A DNA stretch of 64,000 nucleotides from Odontocerum albicorne. Lineage: Eukaryota > Arthropoda > Insecta > Trichoptera > Odontoceridae. The notes beneath the pieces are model-generated. The model saw nothing but the letters and a program-made list of their open reading frames with translations. It searched no databases and was not told the DNA's origin. A program made the position numbers and the translations under genes. Location: positions 325,001 through 389,000 of the forward strand of contig OX463866.1 of the NCBI GenBank assembly GCA_949825065.1. The letters run 5' to 3'. Position 1 is the first letter of the stretch; each line of letters starts with the position of its first letter. Positions 10,716 to 19,564 of the stretch are shown one piece after another.

Positions 10716-11240
10716 TTTATTTATTTAACACTTTTATTGCAAATACAATATGGCGGAATTATTGCCAGGTGGTAATCTCTTTCAACCAACCAACAAAGTA
10801 AATTAAGGAAGTTACATGGTCTCATAAAACATTCAACCGACCATCCACCCCCACGAAATTCATGAACACTTACGTGAGCATACAAACCCCACAAAGACGG
10901 ACAATCACCCGAACATTAATTTTCATATAAAGTGAGATATCATCAATCAAATGGAAAGGAAGCGATGGTGGAGAGGAAAGGTAAGAAAAAATCGGGAATG
11001 AAGCACATTATAGTACTGACAAGAAATTAAGTTTTTTTCAGTCGCTTCTTAAAGTATGCATAAGACGGAGTGAGTCTAACATTGGTTTGTAACTGATTCC
11101 AGAGTCTCACTGCATGGACAGTAAAGGAAGACGTAAAAAAAGAAGAGTGGTGAACTGGAAAGGCCAACAAACAATCTCTGTTTGAGCGTATCGCTAGTCC
11201 ATGTTCGCCGCTAGTAGATGTTGCTTTGGAGAGGCGTACC
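10716..11240 (-). mobile_element. LINE-A fragment, 3' end (copy 2)
   Basis: Minus-strand copy. The (TAAA) tail, GCAATAAAAGTG and GGTTGGTTGAAAGAGAT lie at 10716-10800, the 3' untranslated region follows to about 11020, and coding remnants span 11027-11242 (LAIRSNRDCLLAFPVHHSSF, AVRLWNQLQTNVRLTPS). Confidence 0.75.
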
Positions 11241-11345
11241 ACTTAAAGGTCGATTTCTACTTCATCTAATAAATTGGCTGTTCTAAATTGACCCAATAGG
11301 ACGGGGTATTATGCCAGAGCTTTCGTCAGTGCTCCCCTTGCCTAA
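11241..11345 (+). mobile_element. LINE-B coding scrap
   Basis: About 100 bp aligning with 52895-52990 of LINE-B (CTAATAAATTGG, then TGTTC(C/T)AAAT and a GGACGGGGTATTATG block). No open frame is kept. Confidence 0.5.
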
Positions 11346-11499
11346 ATATCTGACCACCTCTTCTGTCTTCATCCAGTTCATCCTCCGCCACTCCTCGCAA
11401 TACCGTTCCTTACTTCCTTCAAATCCTTCTTTCATATGTGATTTTTAATAACTCGTATTCGATTTTTTTTAAAGATTAAATATATAATTCGAATGTGAA

Positions 11500-11790
11500 C
11501 AAGAAATAAAATAAATAAATAAAACAATTATTTTATATGTGTTGTGTTCACCACTGGTTTATTTTGAGTTTACTACCGGTTTCGTACACCTCCCTCCGTC
11601 TTCATCGTCACTTCACCTGACGATGAAGACGGAGGGAGGTGTACGAAACCGGTAGTAAACCCAAAATAAACCAGTGGTAAACACCATACACATAAAATAA
11701 GTGTTTTATTTATTTCTTTTTTACATAAAACATGGCACAACAAAGTGAAACTAAAGTCTTTTCGAAGATTAAAAAAAATAATCAAATGTG
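11500..11790. mobile_element. Penelope-like element with 60-bp hairpin
   Basis: Arms at 11551-11610 and 11618-11677 are complementary at 59 of 60 positions around a 7-base loop, and similarity continues outward for about 25 bp. The arm contains GACGATGAAGACGG and GTACGAAACCGGTAGTAAAC. The right flank (11690-11790) matches 52545-52620, and the left flank (11500-11545) matches 51920-51965, so this is a compact copy of the 51915-52620 element. Confidence 0.7.
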
Positions 11791-12147
11791 AACATTTATT
11801 AATAAATAATAATTAAAATAAATTAGAGAACTATTGTATTTAAAGTAACTTTGTATTCAGAATTGTAAGAGAAAAATTAAATAAACGAACTGTGGAAATT
11901 TTGCGTTTTTTGAAATCACGTTTCCTTAATACTCAATAAATTAAATACCATATTTCTTTGAAAAATATCTTGTTGCAGTTTTTATTTTTTTAGTTTACTA
12001 TATTTAATTTTGTATAAGGTTAACTTTATCATACATTGTTATACTTGTAAAGTTATAAATATTATATTTAAAAACTGAAATATGCATAAATGTTATTTAA
12101 CTGAATATTTTTAACAATGAATTACTTTAAAATTCAATTGACTACAC
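11791..12147. other. AT-rich stretch without recognised feature
   Basis: Very AT-rich; no supported coding or repeat unit. Confidence 0.35.
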
Positions 12148-12257
12148 TAATCCCCGTTACACGTGTTTCCACATCCCATCTCGAAGCTCTCTCCAGGCGA
12201 CATTCCACCTGAACAGAATCTCGGTAAAGGAAGTAGAAACACGTGTAGCGGAGATTA
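12148..12257. mobile_element. 110-bp MITE
   Basis: Terminal inverted repeats TAATCYCCGYTACACGTGTTTC flank a ~60-bp core. A related end with TAGCGGGGATTAAT lies at 29308-29330, so at least one other diverged copy is present. No coding capacity. Confidence 0.7.
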
Positions 12258-12645
12258 ATTACTTTAATATTTGAAATCTTTATAATTACAGCATAAAAAG
12301 GAAAACGTGTTTTTTTAATTAGTTTTCACATAAATATTCTTGTTATATATGAAGAAAATTGAATGAAATTTATGCATTGCGTTATGTAGTTAACATTTTT
12401 TAGTTAAGTGAATTTAATTTAGAGACAGTAAAAAAAAGAGATATAAAAGCTAACAGAATGTCAATTAATTTTAAGTTTATTTCCTTATTATAACGCATTA
12501 AGTCATTTTTTTTAAAGGTCAAAAATAATCTGGCCTACGGGTATATAACATACCAAATACTCCGCGTTTAGAATCAAAAAGATTGTGAAAAATAAATTGT
12601 GTTCTAAGAACTAAACTCGAATATGGTAAGTATTTCACCTTACTC
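12258..12645. other. AT-rich stretch without recognised feature
   Basis: No gene or repeat unit is recognised. Confidence 0.35.
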
Positions 12646-13355
12646 AATGTTTATTTAACACTTATTGCAAAATGGATTATTGCCAGGCGGCAATCTCTTC
12701 CAACCAAGCAGACAAAAGTAAATTAAGCAAGTTACATGGTCGCATAAATCATTCCAATGACTATTCATCCCTACGAAATCCATAAACACATACGTGAGCA
12801 TATATCCACAAAGACGAACAATCACCCGAACATTCCTTTCCATATAAAGTGAGATATCATCAATCAAAGGAAAATGAAGGGATGGTGGAGAGGAAAGGAA
12901 AAGATAAATCAGGAATGAAACACGTTATATTACTAACTAGAAATTAAGAGTTGTGAAAAAAAAGAGTGGTGACCAGAAAGGCCAATAAATAATCTGTTTG
13001 AGCGTAGCGCTAGTCTATGTTCGCCGCTATAGTTCGGAAATTCTAGGATGAGTCCTGTGACAGCTCACAAATTTGCCCCAATACAACCTTATGTAATGTA
13101 TTTACCTAAATAACTTGCTATTTATTAGAATTGAGGCTTATATTAAAGTTGATAAAATAATTAAAATTACTGAACATCGTTACAAGGCTGCATTGGGGAA
13201 AATTTGTGAGCTGTCACAGGACTCATCCTAGAATTTCCGAACTATATTAGATGTTCCTTTGAAGAAGAGTACACCGTGCCAAGGACGGAGCGAGTCAAGC
13301 ATTGGTTTGTAACTGGTTCCAGAGTCGCACTCCATACATAATATATTTGTTAGAA
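12646..13355 (-). mobile_element. LINE-A fragment, 3' end (copy 3), interrupted
   Basis: Minus-strand LINE-A: tail at 12650-12720, 3' untranslated region to about 12950, and short coding remnants on both sides of a MITE at 13031-13244. The right-hand remnant (13250-13350) contains the GCCAAGGACGGAGCGAGTC and GGTTTGTAACTGGTTCCAGA blocks found in the other LINE-A copies. Confidence 0.7.
13031..13244. mobile_element. TA-target MITE with ~60-bp inverted repeats (copy 1)
   Basis: A 214-bp element flanked by TA (13029-13030, 13245-13246). The ends are nearly identical inverted repeats starting TAGTTCGGAAATTCTAGGAT. It sits inside LINE-A copy 3, so it inserted after that LINE. Copies: 25131-25310; longer relative 46900-47482; fragment 33516-33671. 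Confidence 0.88.
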
Positions 13356-13654
13356 TTTATTCGTCCACCTCTCAACGATTACGCCAAGTATCGATCAGAG
13401 TTAGCCGTACTAACGCGACCCAAATACTTTGCATCTAAAGAAAAATACTTAATTGAATGATGTGTTATGTCATATCAACCGCTTTGCCACATTTTTCAAT
13501 TATCTACAGCACAGCGTTAACCATTTATACAGTTTCAAACTTAAAATGAGAGTGAAGTAATCTCCACGTTCTGTCAACCATATTTGGAATATCGACAAAT
13601 CCAAGTTGTCCTCGGTATCTGCTTGAACAATTCAATTTTATTTTTTTAAATATG
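13356..13654. other. Short unassigned stretch with a dispersed repeat
   Basis: Positions 13375-13440 resemble 16345-16410 (GATTACGCCAAGTA versus GATTACGCTAAGTA, then a CGACCCRAATAC block). The function of the repeat is unknown. Confidence 0.4.
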
Positions 13655-13773
13655 AATTCTAGCTTGGTTTTCACTGAAAGCTTCAATCACATATATCTGG
13701 TTAGTTAGAAGAAATTGCTACATGGCATGAGCCCGTCAGGTTGTACTGTCGACAACAATATGTTACAATAGTT
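13655..13773 (+). mobile_element. SINE-A body and tail fragment
   Basis: Contains TCTAGCTTGGTTTTCACTGA, TATCTGGTTAGTTAGAAGAA and CCCGTCAGGTTGTACTGTC. It directly precedes the 42-bp array, and the array's open frame begins in this SINE tail. Confidence 0.6.
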
Positions 13774-14613
13774 TTTGTAAGGATCTTCCAGGCCCAACCA
13801 GGAGTGCTACATCCTTTTGTAAGGATCTTCCAGGCCCAACCAGGAGTGCTACATCCTTTTGTAAGGATCTTCCAGGCCCAACCAGGAGTGCTACATCCTT
13901 TTGTAAGGATCTTCCAGGCCCAACCAGGAGTGCTACATCCTTTTGTAAGGATCTTCCAGGCCCAACCAGGAGTGCTACATCCTTTTGTAAGGATCTTCCA
14001 GGCCCAACCAGGAGTGCTACATCCTTTTGTAAGGATCTTCCAGGCCCAACCAGGAGTGCTACATCCTTTTGTAAGGATCTTCCAGGCCCAACCAGGAGTG
14101 CTACATCCTTTTGTAAGGATCTTCCAGGCCCAACCAGGAGTGCTACATCCTTTTGTAAGGATCTTCCAGGCCCAACCAGGAGTGCTACATCCTTTTGTAA
14201 GGATCTTCCAGGCCCAACCAGGAGTGCTACATCCTTTTGTAAGGATCTTCCAGGCCCAACCAGGAGTGCTACATTATTTTGTAAGGATCTTCCAGGCCCA
14301 ACCAGGAGTGCTACATCCTTTTGTAAGGATCTTCCAGATCCAACCAGGAGTGCTACATCCTTTTGTAAGGATCTTCCAGATCCAACCAGGAGTGCTACAT
14401 CCTTTTGTAAGGATCTTCCAGATCCAACCAGGAGTGCTACATCCTTTTGTAAGGATCTTCCAGGCCCAACCAGGAGTGCTACATCCTTTTGTAAGGATCT
14501 TCCAGGCCCAACCAGGAGTGCTACATCCTTTTGTAAGGATCTTCCAGGCCCAACCAGGAGTGCTACATCCTTTTGTAAGGATCTTCCAGGCCCAACCAGG
14601 AGTGCTAAATCCT
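13774..14613. repeat. 42-bp minisatellite, 20 copies
   Basis: Twenty head-to-tail 42-bp units (TTTGTAAGGATCTTCCAGGC, then CCAACCAGGAGTGCTACATC, then CT). Since 42 is a multiple of 3, a 294-codon frame stays open with a 14-residue period FVRIFQAQPGVLHP. Three adjacent units (14th-16th) carry the same GATC for GGCC change (FQIQPG), and the 12th has a TACATT variant. No promoter, signal peptide or other protein feature is seen, so I do not call it a gene. Confidence 0.95.
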
Positions 14614-14654
14614 TATGATATTTAAGAATAAACTAAAGAAGCATTATTCATCGA

Positions 14655-14985
14655 AAATATTCTTCTTACTTAACTCCCATTCGATTCCAATCCTAATATC
14701 TGTTTTCCTTGAGGTATATTTTATATTCCAATCCTAATATATGTTTTCCTTGAGGATTATTTCATATTCCAATCCTAATTAATATATATTTCCCTTGAGG
14801 TTTATTTTATATCCCAATCCTAATATCTGTTTCCCATAAGGTTTATTTTATATTCCAATCCTAATATATGTTTCCCTTGAGGTTTATTTTATATCCCAAT
14901 CCTAATATCTGTTTCCCTTGATGTTTATTTTATATTCCATCCTAATACCTGTTTCCTTTGAGGTTTATTTTATGTTTTATATTTC
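14655..14985. repeat. Degenerate ~41-bp tandem repeat
   Basis: About seven imperfect copies of a unit containing TATTCCAATCCTAATATCTG and TTTCCCTTGAGGTTTATTTT. Placed immediately after the 42-bp array but unrelated in sequence. Confidence 0.85.
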
Positions 14986-15059
14986 TTTCGTTTTTTTCCT
15001 TAAATATTGTTTTCATGCAACACGTTGAAGAAAATCACGGATATCAATAATAATTATCA

Positions 15060-15150
15060 AACAAAAGCTGGTCGATTGGAAGAAATTGCTTTCAAGCAAT
15101 AAATCCGCCATATGTATGTACTCGTACATGAAAGTGTTAAATACGTGTTT
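15060..15150 (+). mobile_element. SINE-A/LINE-A type 3' tail fragment
   Basis: Contains GGTCGATTGGAAGAAATTGC, then AATCCGCCATATGTATG and GAAAGTGTTAAATACG, i.e. the shared tail. A TACTCGTA octamer at 15119-15126 interrupts the tail. Confidence 0.5.
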
Positions 15151-15159
15151 ATTCGAGAT

Positions 15160-15455
15160 GTGATGTTGACTCCGTATCCCATAGACCGAAAGGCGCACCG
15201 ACGTCTCTGTCACTCAAGAATTGGAGAATACCGAAAGACTGACAAAATGCATATAAAAAATAATTACTCACTTCTGTCATGTTACAAGAAAAGACTATGA
15301 AAGTTGCTGCAGATACTCCGTATCCCATAATCCGTCCGTAAGGCGCACCATCATCTCTACATTTCAAGAATTGGAGATTATCGAATGATTTCAGACCACA
15401 CGTAGAAAAATAATCCTTACGGACTTTGAGCATTTTGCAAGAAAAAATATGAGAG
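15160..15455. repeat. Two tandem copies of a ~145-bp unit
   Basis: Copies at about 15165-15305 and 15310-15455 share ACTCCGTATCCCATA, AAGGCGCACC and TCAAGAATTGGAGA in the same order, with about 25% divergence by eye. Confidence 0.7.
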
Positions 15456-15469
15456 TCCGGAGATAGTTG

Positions 15470-15870
15470 AGGTAAGATGAGTAAAGGACAGGTATCTTAT
15501 GGGATGGACAGATCAAATAAAGGAGTTAACAGTGTCCGCTTTAAGCGCTGCATTCACCATGGCCCAAGACCAGCCTAGGGAGGGATGCAGACCGGTGGTG
15601 TGCTGAGTTCAAGATACCATATACCAGAGGACTACGATGCTAGCATGGAGCAAAATTAAAGAAGAGGATATCACGTGATCAATTGATTCTATATATCTGC
15701 GGTGACGAGCAGTCCATGCAACATTTGGCACAGGTTTCGAGGAGGCCGGTGATTCCGTCACTTCTCATACTATCCACACGGTCACGACAATACCGCGATT
15801 ACATTCACTGCATCTGGCAATATCCTTTGTGTTGCAGGTCTGTCGGATGCTAAATTCTCTGACCCTGTCT
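15470..15870 (+). mobile_element. Decayed LINE C-terminal scraps
   Basis: At 15500-15600 a frame reads WTDQIKELTVSALSAAFTMA then QDQP, the RTE-like GRPRxxWxDxI region. At 15690-15780 another reads ICGDEQSMQHLAQV, the C(G)xExTxxHLxxxC zinc-knuckle-like end typical of CR1/Jockey-type LINEs. These are two different truncated elements. Confidence 0.55.
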
Positions 15871-16715
15871 CTAAGATTTCCCCACGATGGTTCGTAGTAT
15901 TGTCATCTCGGATAATCAAAAAAGTTCTCTGTTCTAGAATAGTTGTATCGTGTCGGCTCTAGTTTCGATACTATAAATTATGATCGGCCTGTCTTATTAT
16001 TTCAATCTTTACTACCGATTTATATCATGTTTCTTACATAACCAGATATACATTTGTATAGTGCTTATTTGTATAAGAGTTTTCTGACCCAATCTCTTAT
16101 CTCGGATGTTCGAATAATGCTATTTTGATTCTGGTTGTGTCGACTCTGGTCACAAAATATCCAACAAAGCCTTGAATAGGTGTATTGGAGCGTGACTTAT
16201 GGTAATTCTGTACAAGAAGTTATTGCGTCTGCATTCGTAGAATATGCAAAAGCAATAAAACGGTCTCAGCCACTGCAACTGAAGTCTCTCTACTGGCTTT
16301 TCTCCACAAATAATTGAATAGTTTCTTGACATTTCTCCGCAGCTTAGTGATTACGCTAAGTACCGATTATAGCGAACCATAACCATGCCGGGCCGACCCG
16401 AATACCTCCCATTTATATGGGAACATTCACACTTTATATTGTATAACGGCGCATTATATAACATAATATAACTCCGACTGCGTTGGCACGTTTTATTTGT
16501 TTATAACCTTTTTTGTCCATAAAATGAACTAAGCAATAACAGGAAAATAGTTAAAATTGACTATTGTATTGGAATTTTATAAGTTACATCACATATAAAC
16601 GTTTATTACAATATTTAAACAATTATAAAAAATGTATACGTCCAATAAATTTAAAAAATTAATTATAAACAATAGAGACACGGAAAGTAAACTTAATCAA
16701 TCCGGAGTTTACAAC
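15871..16715. other. Unassigned stretch
   Basis: No gene recognised; 16345-16410 shares the dispersed repeat seen at 13375-13440. The rest becomes strongly AT-rich after 16440. Confidence 0.35.
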
Positions 16716-16798
16716 TTAGTAACCTAGGCACCCAACAAGAAATTAGTAACCTAGGCACCCAACAAGAAATTTGTAACCTAGGCACCCAACAAGAAATT
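16716..16798. repeat. 27-bp tandem repeat, 3 copies
   Basis: Three near-identical units of GTAACCTAGGCACCCAACAA plus GAAATTA/T. Confidence 0.9.
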
Positions 16799-16825
16799 TT
16801 TAAAAATATTTCGGTCTAATAAAAT

Positions 16826-16959
16826 GAATGGTTGAATTAAAATAGGCACTAAGTACAAAAAAAACTAAGTATGCAATTTCGTTCTATATGTCATTTATAA
16901 TGAAACTGCATACTTAGTATTTTTTGTTTTTTTTTGTACTTATTTTAATTCAACCATTC
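16826..16959. mobile_element. Hairpin MITE-like element
   Basis: Arms of ~58 bp (GAATGGTTGAATTAAAATA... and its complement ending TTTTAATTCAACCATTC) flank a ~16-bp loop. No target duplication is evident. Confidence 0.7.
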
Positions 16960-17044
16960 AAATAGTTCAACTGGTCACAAAAGTTTTTTTTATTACAGGG
17001 CTGTAGCTATTGTGAACGTAGCCTGAACTGAACATAGCCAACTT

Positions 17045-18195
17045 GCATATCAAATCCATTCTCTGGCACTACCATCGAGAGGAAGGGAAGATGCAGATTC
17101 AGCAGAGACACATGACACGCATGATCAAATGTTCACCATCCCAAGAGTTAAAACATCTTTTGCCCAAAGGCAATATGCCTATTTATCTCCCAGTACATAC
17201 AATAGGGTGCCGAATTCAATAAGGGTAAAGGGAGGAAAACATTTAAGGCAGTCGATCGTTGCATGGTTGTTATAGCGACAGGAGTTTGAGTGCTTGGGCT
17301 TGCAAGAGGAATGACTTATGGGAGAGGTTTGTGTGAGCTCTTGAGTGTGGTGTTTTTTGTTGTTTTATATTTATATTTTCGTATAAAGGTTTTTTTTTTG
17401 CTTTATGATTGTGTGCGGTATATTGTGGGATGAATGTTTTGGTCTGTCTGGAGTGATGAAGTGTGAGGAGTTTGATTTCACGTGATGTATACATATGTAA
17501 TTGAGTGTCACTGTTTGTCAGGTTGATGAGAATGTGCAACGGGATTTTACATAATCCAAAATCGGAAAGAAGTATCGATTTATTTTTTTATGCTATATGT
17601 CCTCAGTCCTCAAACGATTGTCAGACCCGCACTCCTCTATGGCTCCGAATGCTGGACGATGTATAACTCTTACTCTAGGCAACTAGAAACTGCTGAAATG
17701 CGCATGCTAAGATGGTCGGCTGGTGTGTCCCTAAGAGACAAAAGCTCACGCATTCGTGGAAGCCTTAGTGTTACAGACATCAACAGCAAGATGGAGGAGA
17801 GGCGATTGAGATAGTATGGGCACGTTGGACGCAGAGCACCCGATCACATTGTGAACCAGGCAATCTCCATGGATCTTCCTCGAATAACAACCCGAGGAAG
17901 ACCAAAGAATTCATGGGTGGTGCAAAAAGATAACCTGATGCAAAAGCACGCCCTGGGGAGCGTAGTCCGGGACGGAAGAACATACAACCTGAGGACGAGG
18001 AGAGCTGACCCCAACAGTCTTCGCAGACAATGAGTTGGGATGGAGCCAGGGAGAAGATATGTCCTCAGTGAGATACAGGCAAAAGCCTAGTTTACTGGGA
18101 ACACGATAAATGAAAGGCAACAAACCCAGATCCATTAAAATTGTGTGTTCAAATTAAATTACCTGTTATTTTTTTCGCAAATCATGTATATTTCT
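17045..18195 (+). mobile_element. LINE-E 3' region containing a nested LINE
   Basis: At 17080-17275 the frame contains FTIPRVKTSFAQRQYAYLSP, then STYNRVPNSIR and IVAWLL, the usual end of CR1/Jockey-type LINE proteins. A ~330-bp 3' untranslated region follows to 17606 and resumes at 18057-18195 after an inserted LINE. The reverse-complement copy at 34318-34945 lacks the insert and gives the empty site. Confidence 0.8.
17607..18056 (+). mobile_element. RTE-like LINE insertion (family C relative) with 12-bp target duplication
   Basis: A 450-bp 5'-truncated insert flanked by direct repeats ATATGTCCTCAG at 17595-17606 and 18057-18068. Coding remnants: VRPALLYGSECWTM, ETAEMRMLRWSAGVS, RGRPKNSWV and RTRRADPNSLRRQ followed by a stop. 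One in-frame stop splits the frame near 17812. The uninterrupted site is preserved at about 34440-34460 in the other LINE-E copy. Confidence 0.88.
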
Positions 18196-18745
18196 TGTCA
18201 TGTGTAAAATTTTTTTTGTTTTTAAAATTGTTCTTTTCCACGAGTTTGGGCATTTTTTCACGCAGGCAATAATTGATTCGCTACTCAATTGAAGTCGATG
18301 CAAATGGTATTTTGTCCTTTCAGCCCTCGATAAAAAGCCCCATGAAGAGAATATCCTGGACTCGAAATAGCGCAGAATCGTTGACCGGTTTTTTTTATCG
18401 TCCCTGTTGACATGTGTGTACTGTCGCGTTCTATAGGACAATTGCAATTCAGCCCGCGACCTAAATTGTTGAACGCCTCCAGTGGGACCACTTTGCTCGA
18501 GTTTAAGAATCTCTCGAAGCCTCGACGTTGAAAGAAAAAATCGGTTTCGTTTAAATACACAATCTATTATTAAAATGGGTATGGTAGATTTTGCTCGAAG
18601 CTGTTTACCCTTTACTTAGGAAAAGCCATTTGTCCGAAACGAGAATTATGAAATATTTTACTTAGACAGACCAATTGTTATATGAATTAGGGAAACCTGA
18701 AATGTGCAGACTTTGTAAAATTAATAAATGTAGTCATTTGTGATC
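18196..18745. other. Unassigned stretch
   Basis: Two overlapping minus-strand open frames (18166-18560) have moderately protein-like composition, but no family, splice site or start context convinces me. Confidence 0.35.
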
Positions 18746-18749
18746 TTAA

Positions 18750-19403
18750 CCTTTCCCTTCCTGTGCTAAAAAAAAATCCGCGCGTTCCGGTGCTGTGTAT
18801 TCAATACACGTGTAAAAATGAGCGATTTAAAATCGGAAAAATAAGAATGTTCATAGTCAATCGCTTAAATTAATTAAATTTGAAGCGAAAAGTGATAATA
18901 ATTGAAATTTTATTGCCAAAAACATGAAAAAAACATCGGCCAACGTTCAAAAACCGGGAGAAGAGACCACCTCAAATGAATGCCCCAGAGCTACTGAGAC
19001 CTGTGACGGGACTCGGTCTCGCACTGTTATACTTCGAAGGAAGAAACACAATTGCGAACTGAGATTCTATTTCTTGCGTTCCCATATACCGAAGTAGAGG
19101 GAGAGTGAGACGTGAATAGCGTCACTTCCTCACCCATAGCGGTTTTTTATAATGAATATACCTACGTCACACACTGGCACACGTTTGATTGTATTGTTGA
19201 ATTTATTCCCGATTTTCACAAAATATCTCTGGTATGGCCGAGAAGTGCAAATTATTATATTAATAATATTATTTTTTCATTCAATGCGTAAATGTATTAC
19301 GGAGGAATACCTAAAAGCTGAACCCAGTATTTATTATATTTATGGAGATATTAAAGTGGTCAGAAGCAATGTGCACTAGTTACACATCACAGGGAGGGAA
19401 TGG
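18750..19403 (+). mobile_element. Non-autonomous TTAA-type element, copy 2
   Basis: 654 bp flanked by TTAA at 18746-18749 and 19404-19407. Terminal inverted repeats CCTTTCCCTTCCTGTG/CCATTCCCTCCCTGTG. It is the inverted homologue of 486-1094. The TTAA target and C-rich tips fit the piggyBac superfamily, but no transposase is encoded. Confidence 0.82.
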
Positions 19404-19564
19404 TTAATGACGTCTCCATTTGGGTCATGTAGAAGAGAGTAGATTCGCATCGATAAGTCACTAAACCTCCATTTACTCTTTGCTATTATAAATATGATTA
19501 TTTTAAGTTCAAATAAAAATAATAATAAAAGGCGAAAAAATAATAATTCATGGATTCGTTCTTC

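Noticed and set aside
13741..14625. 294-codon frame as a repeat protein gene
   Set aside because: It is generated by a 42-bp array that happens to be a multiple of 3; the start lies in a SINE tail and no promoter, splice site or other domain is visible.
18166..18560. Host gene on the minus strand
   Set aside because: Open frames overlap in different phases, with no splice signals or recognised domain.
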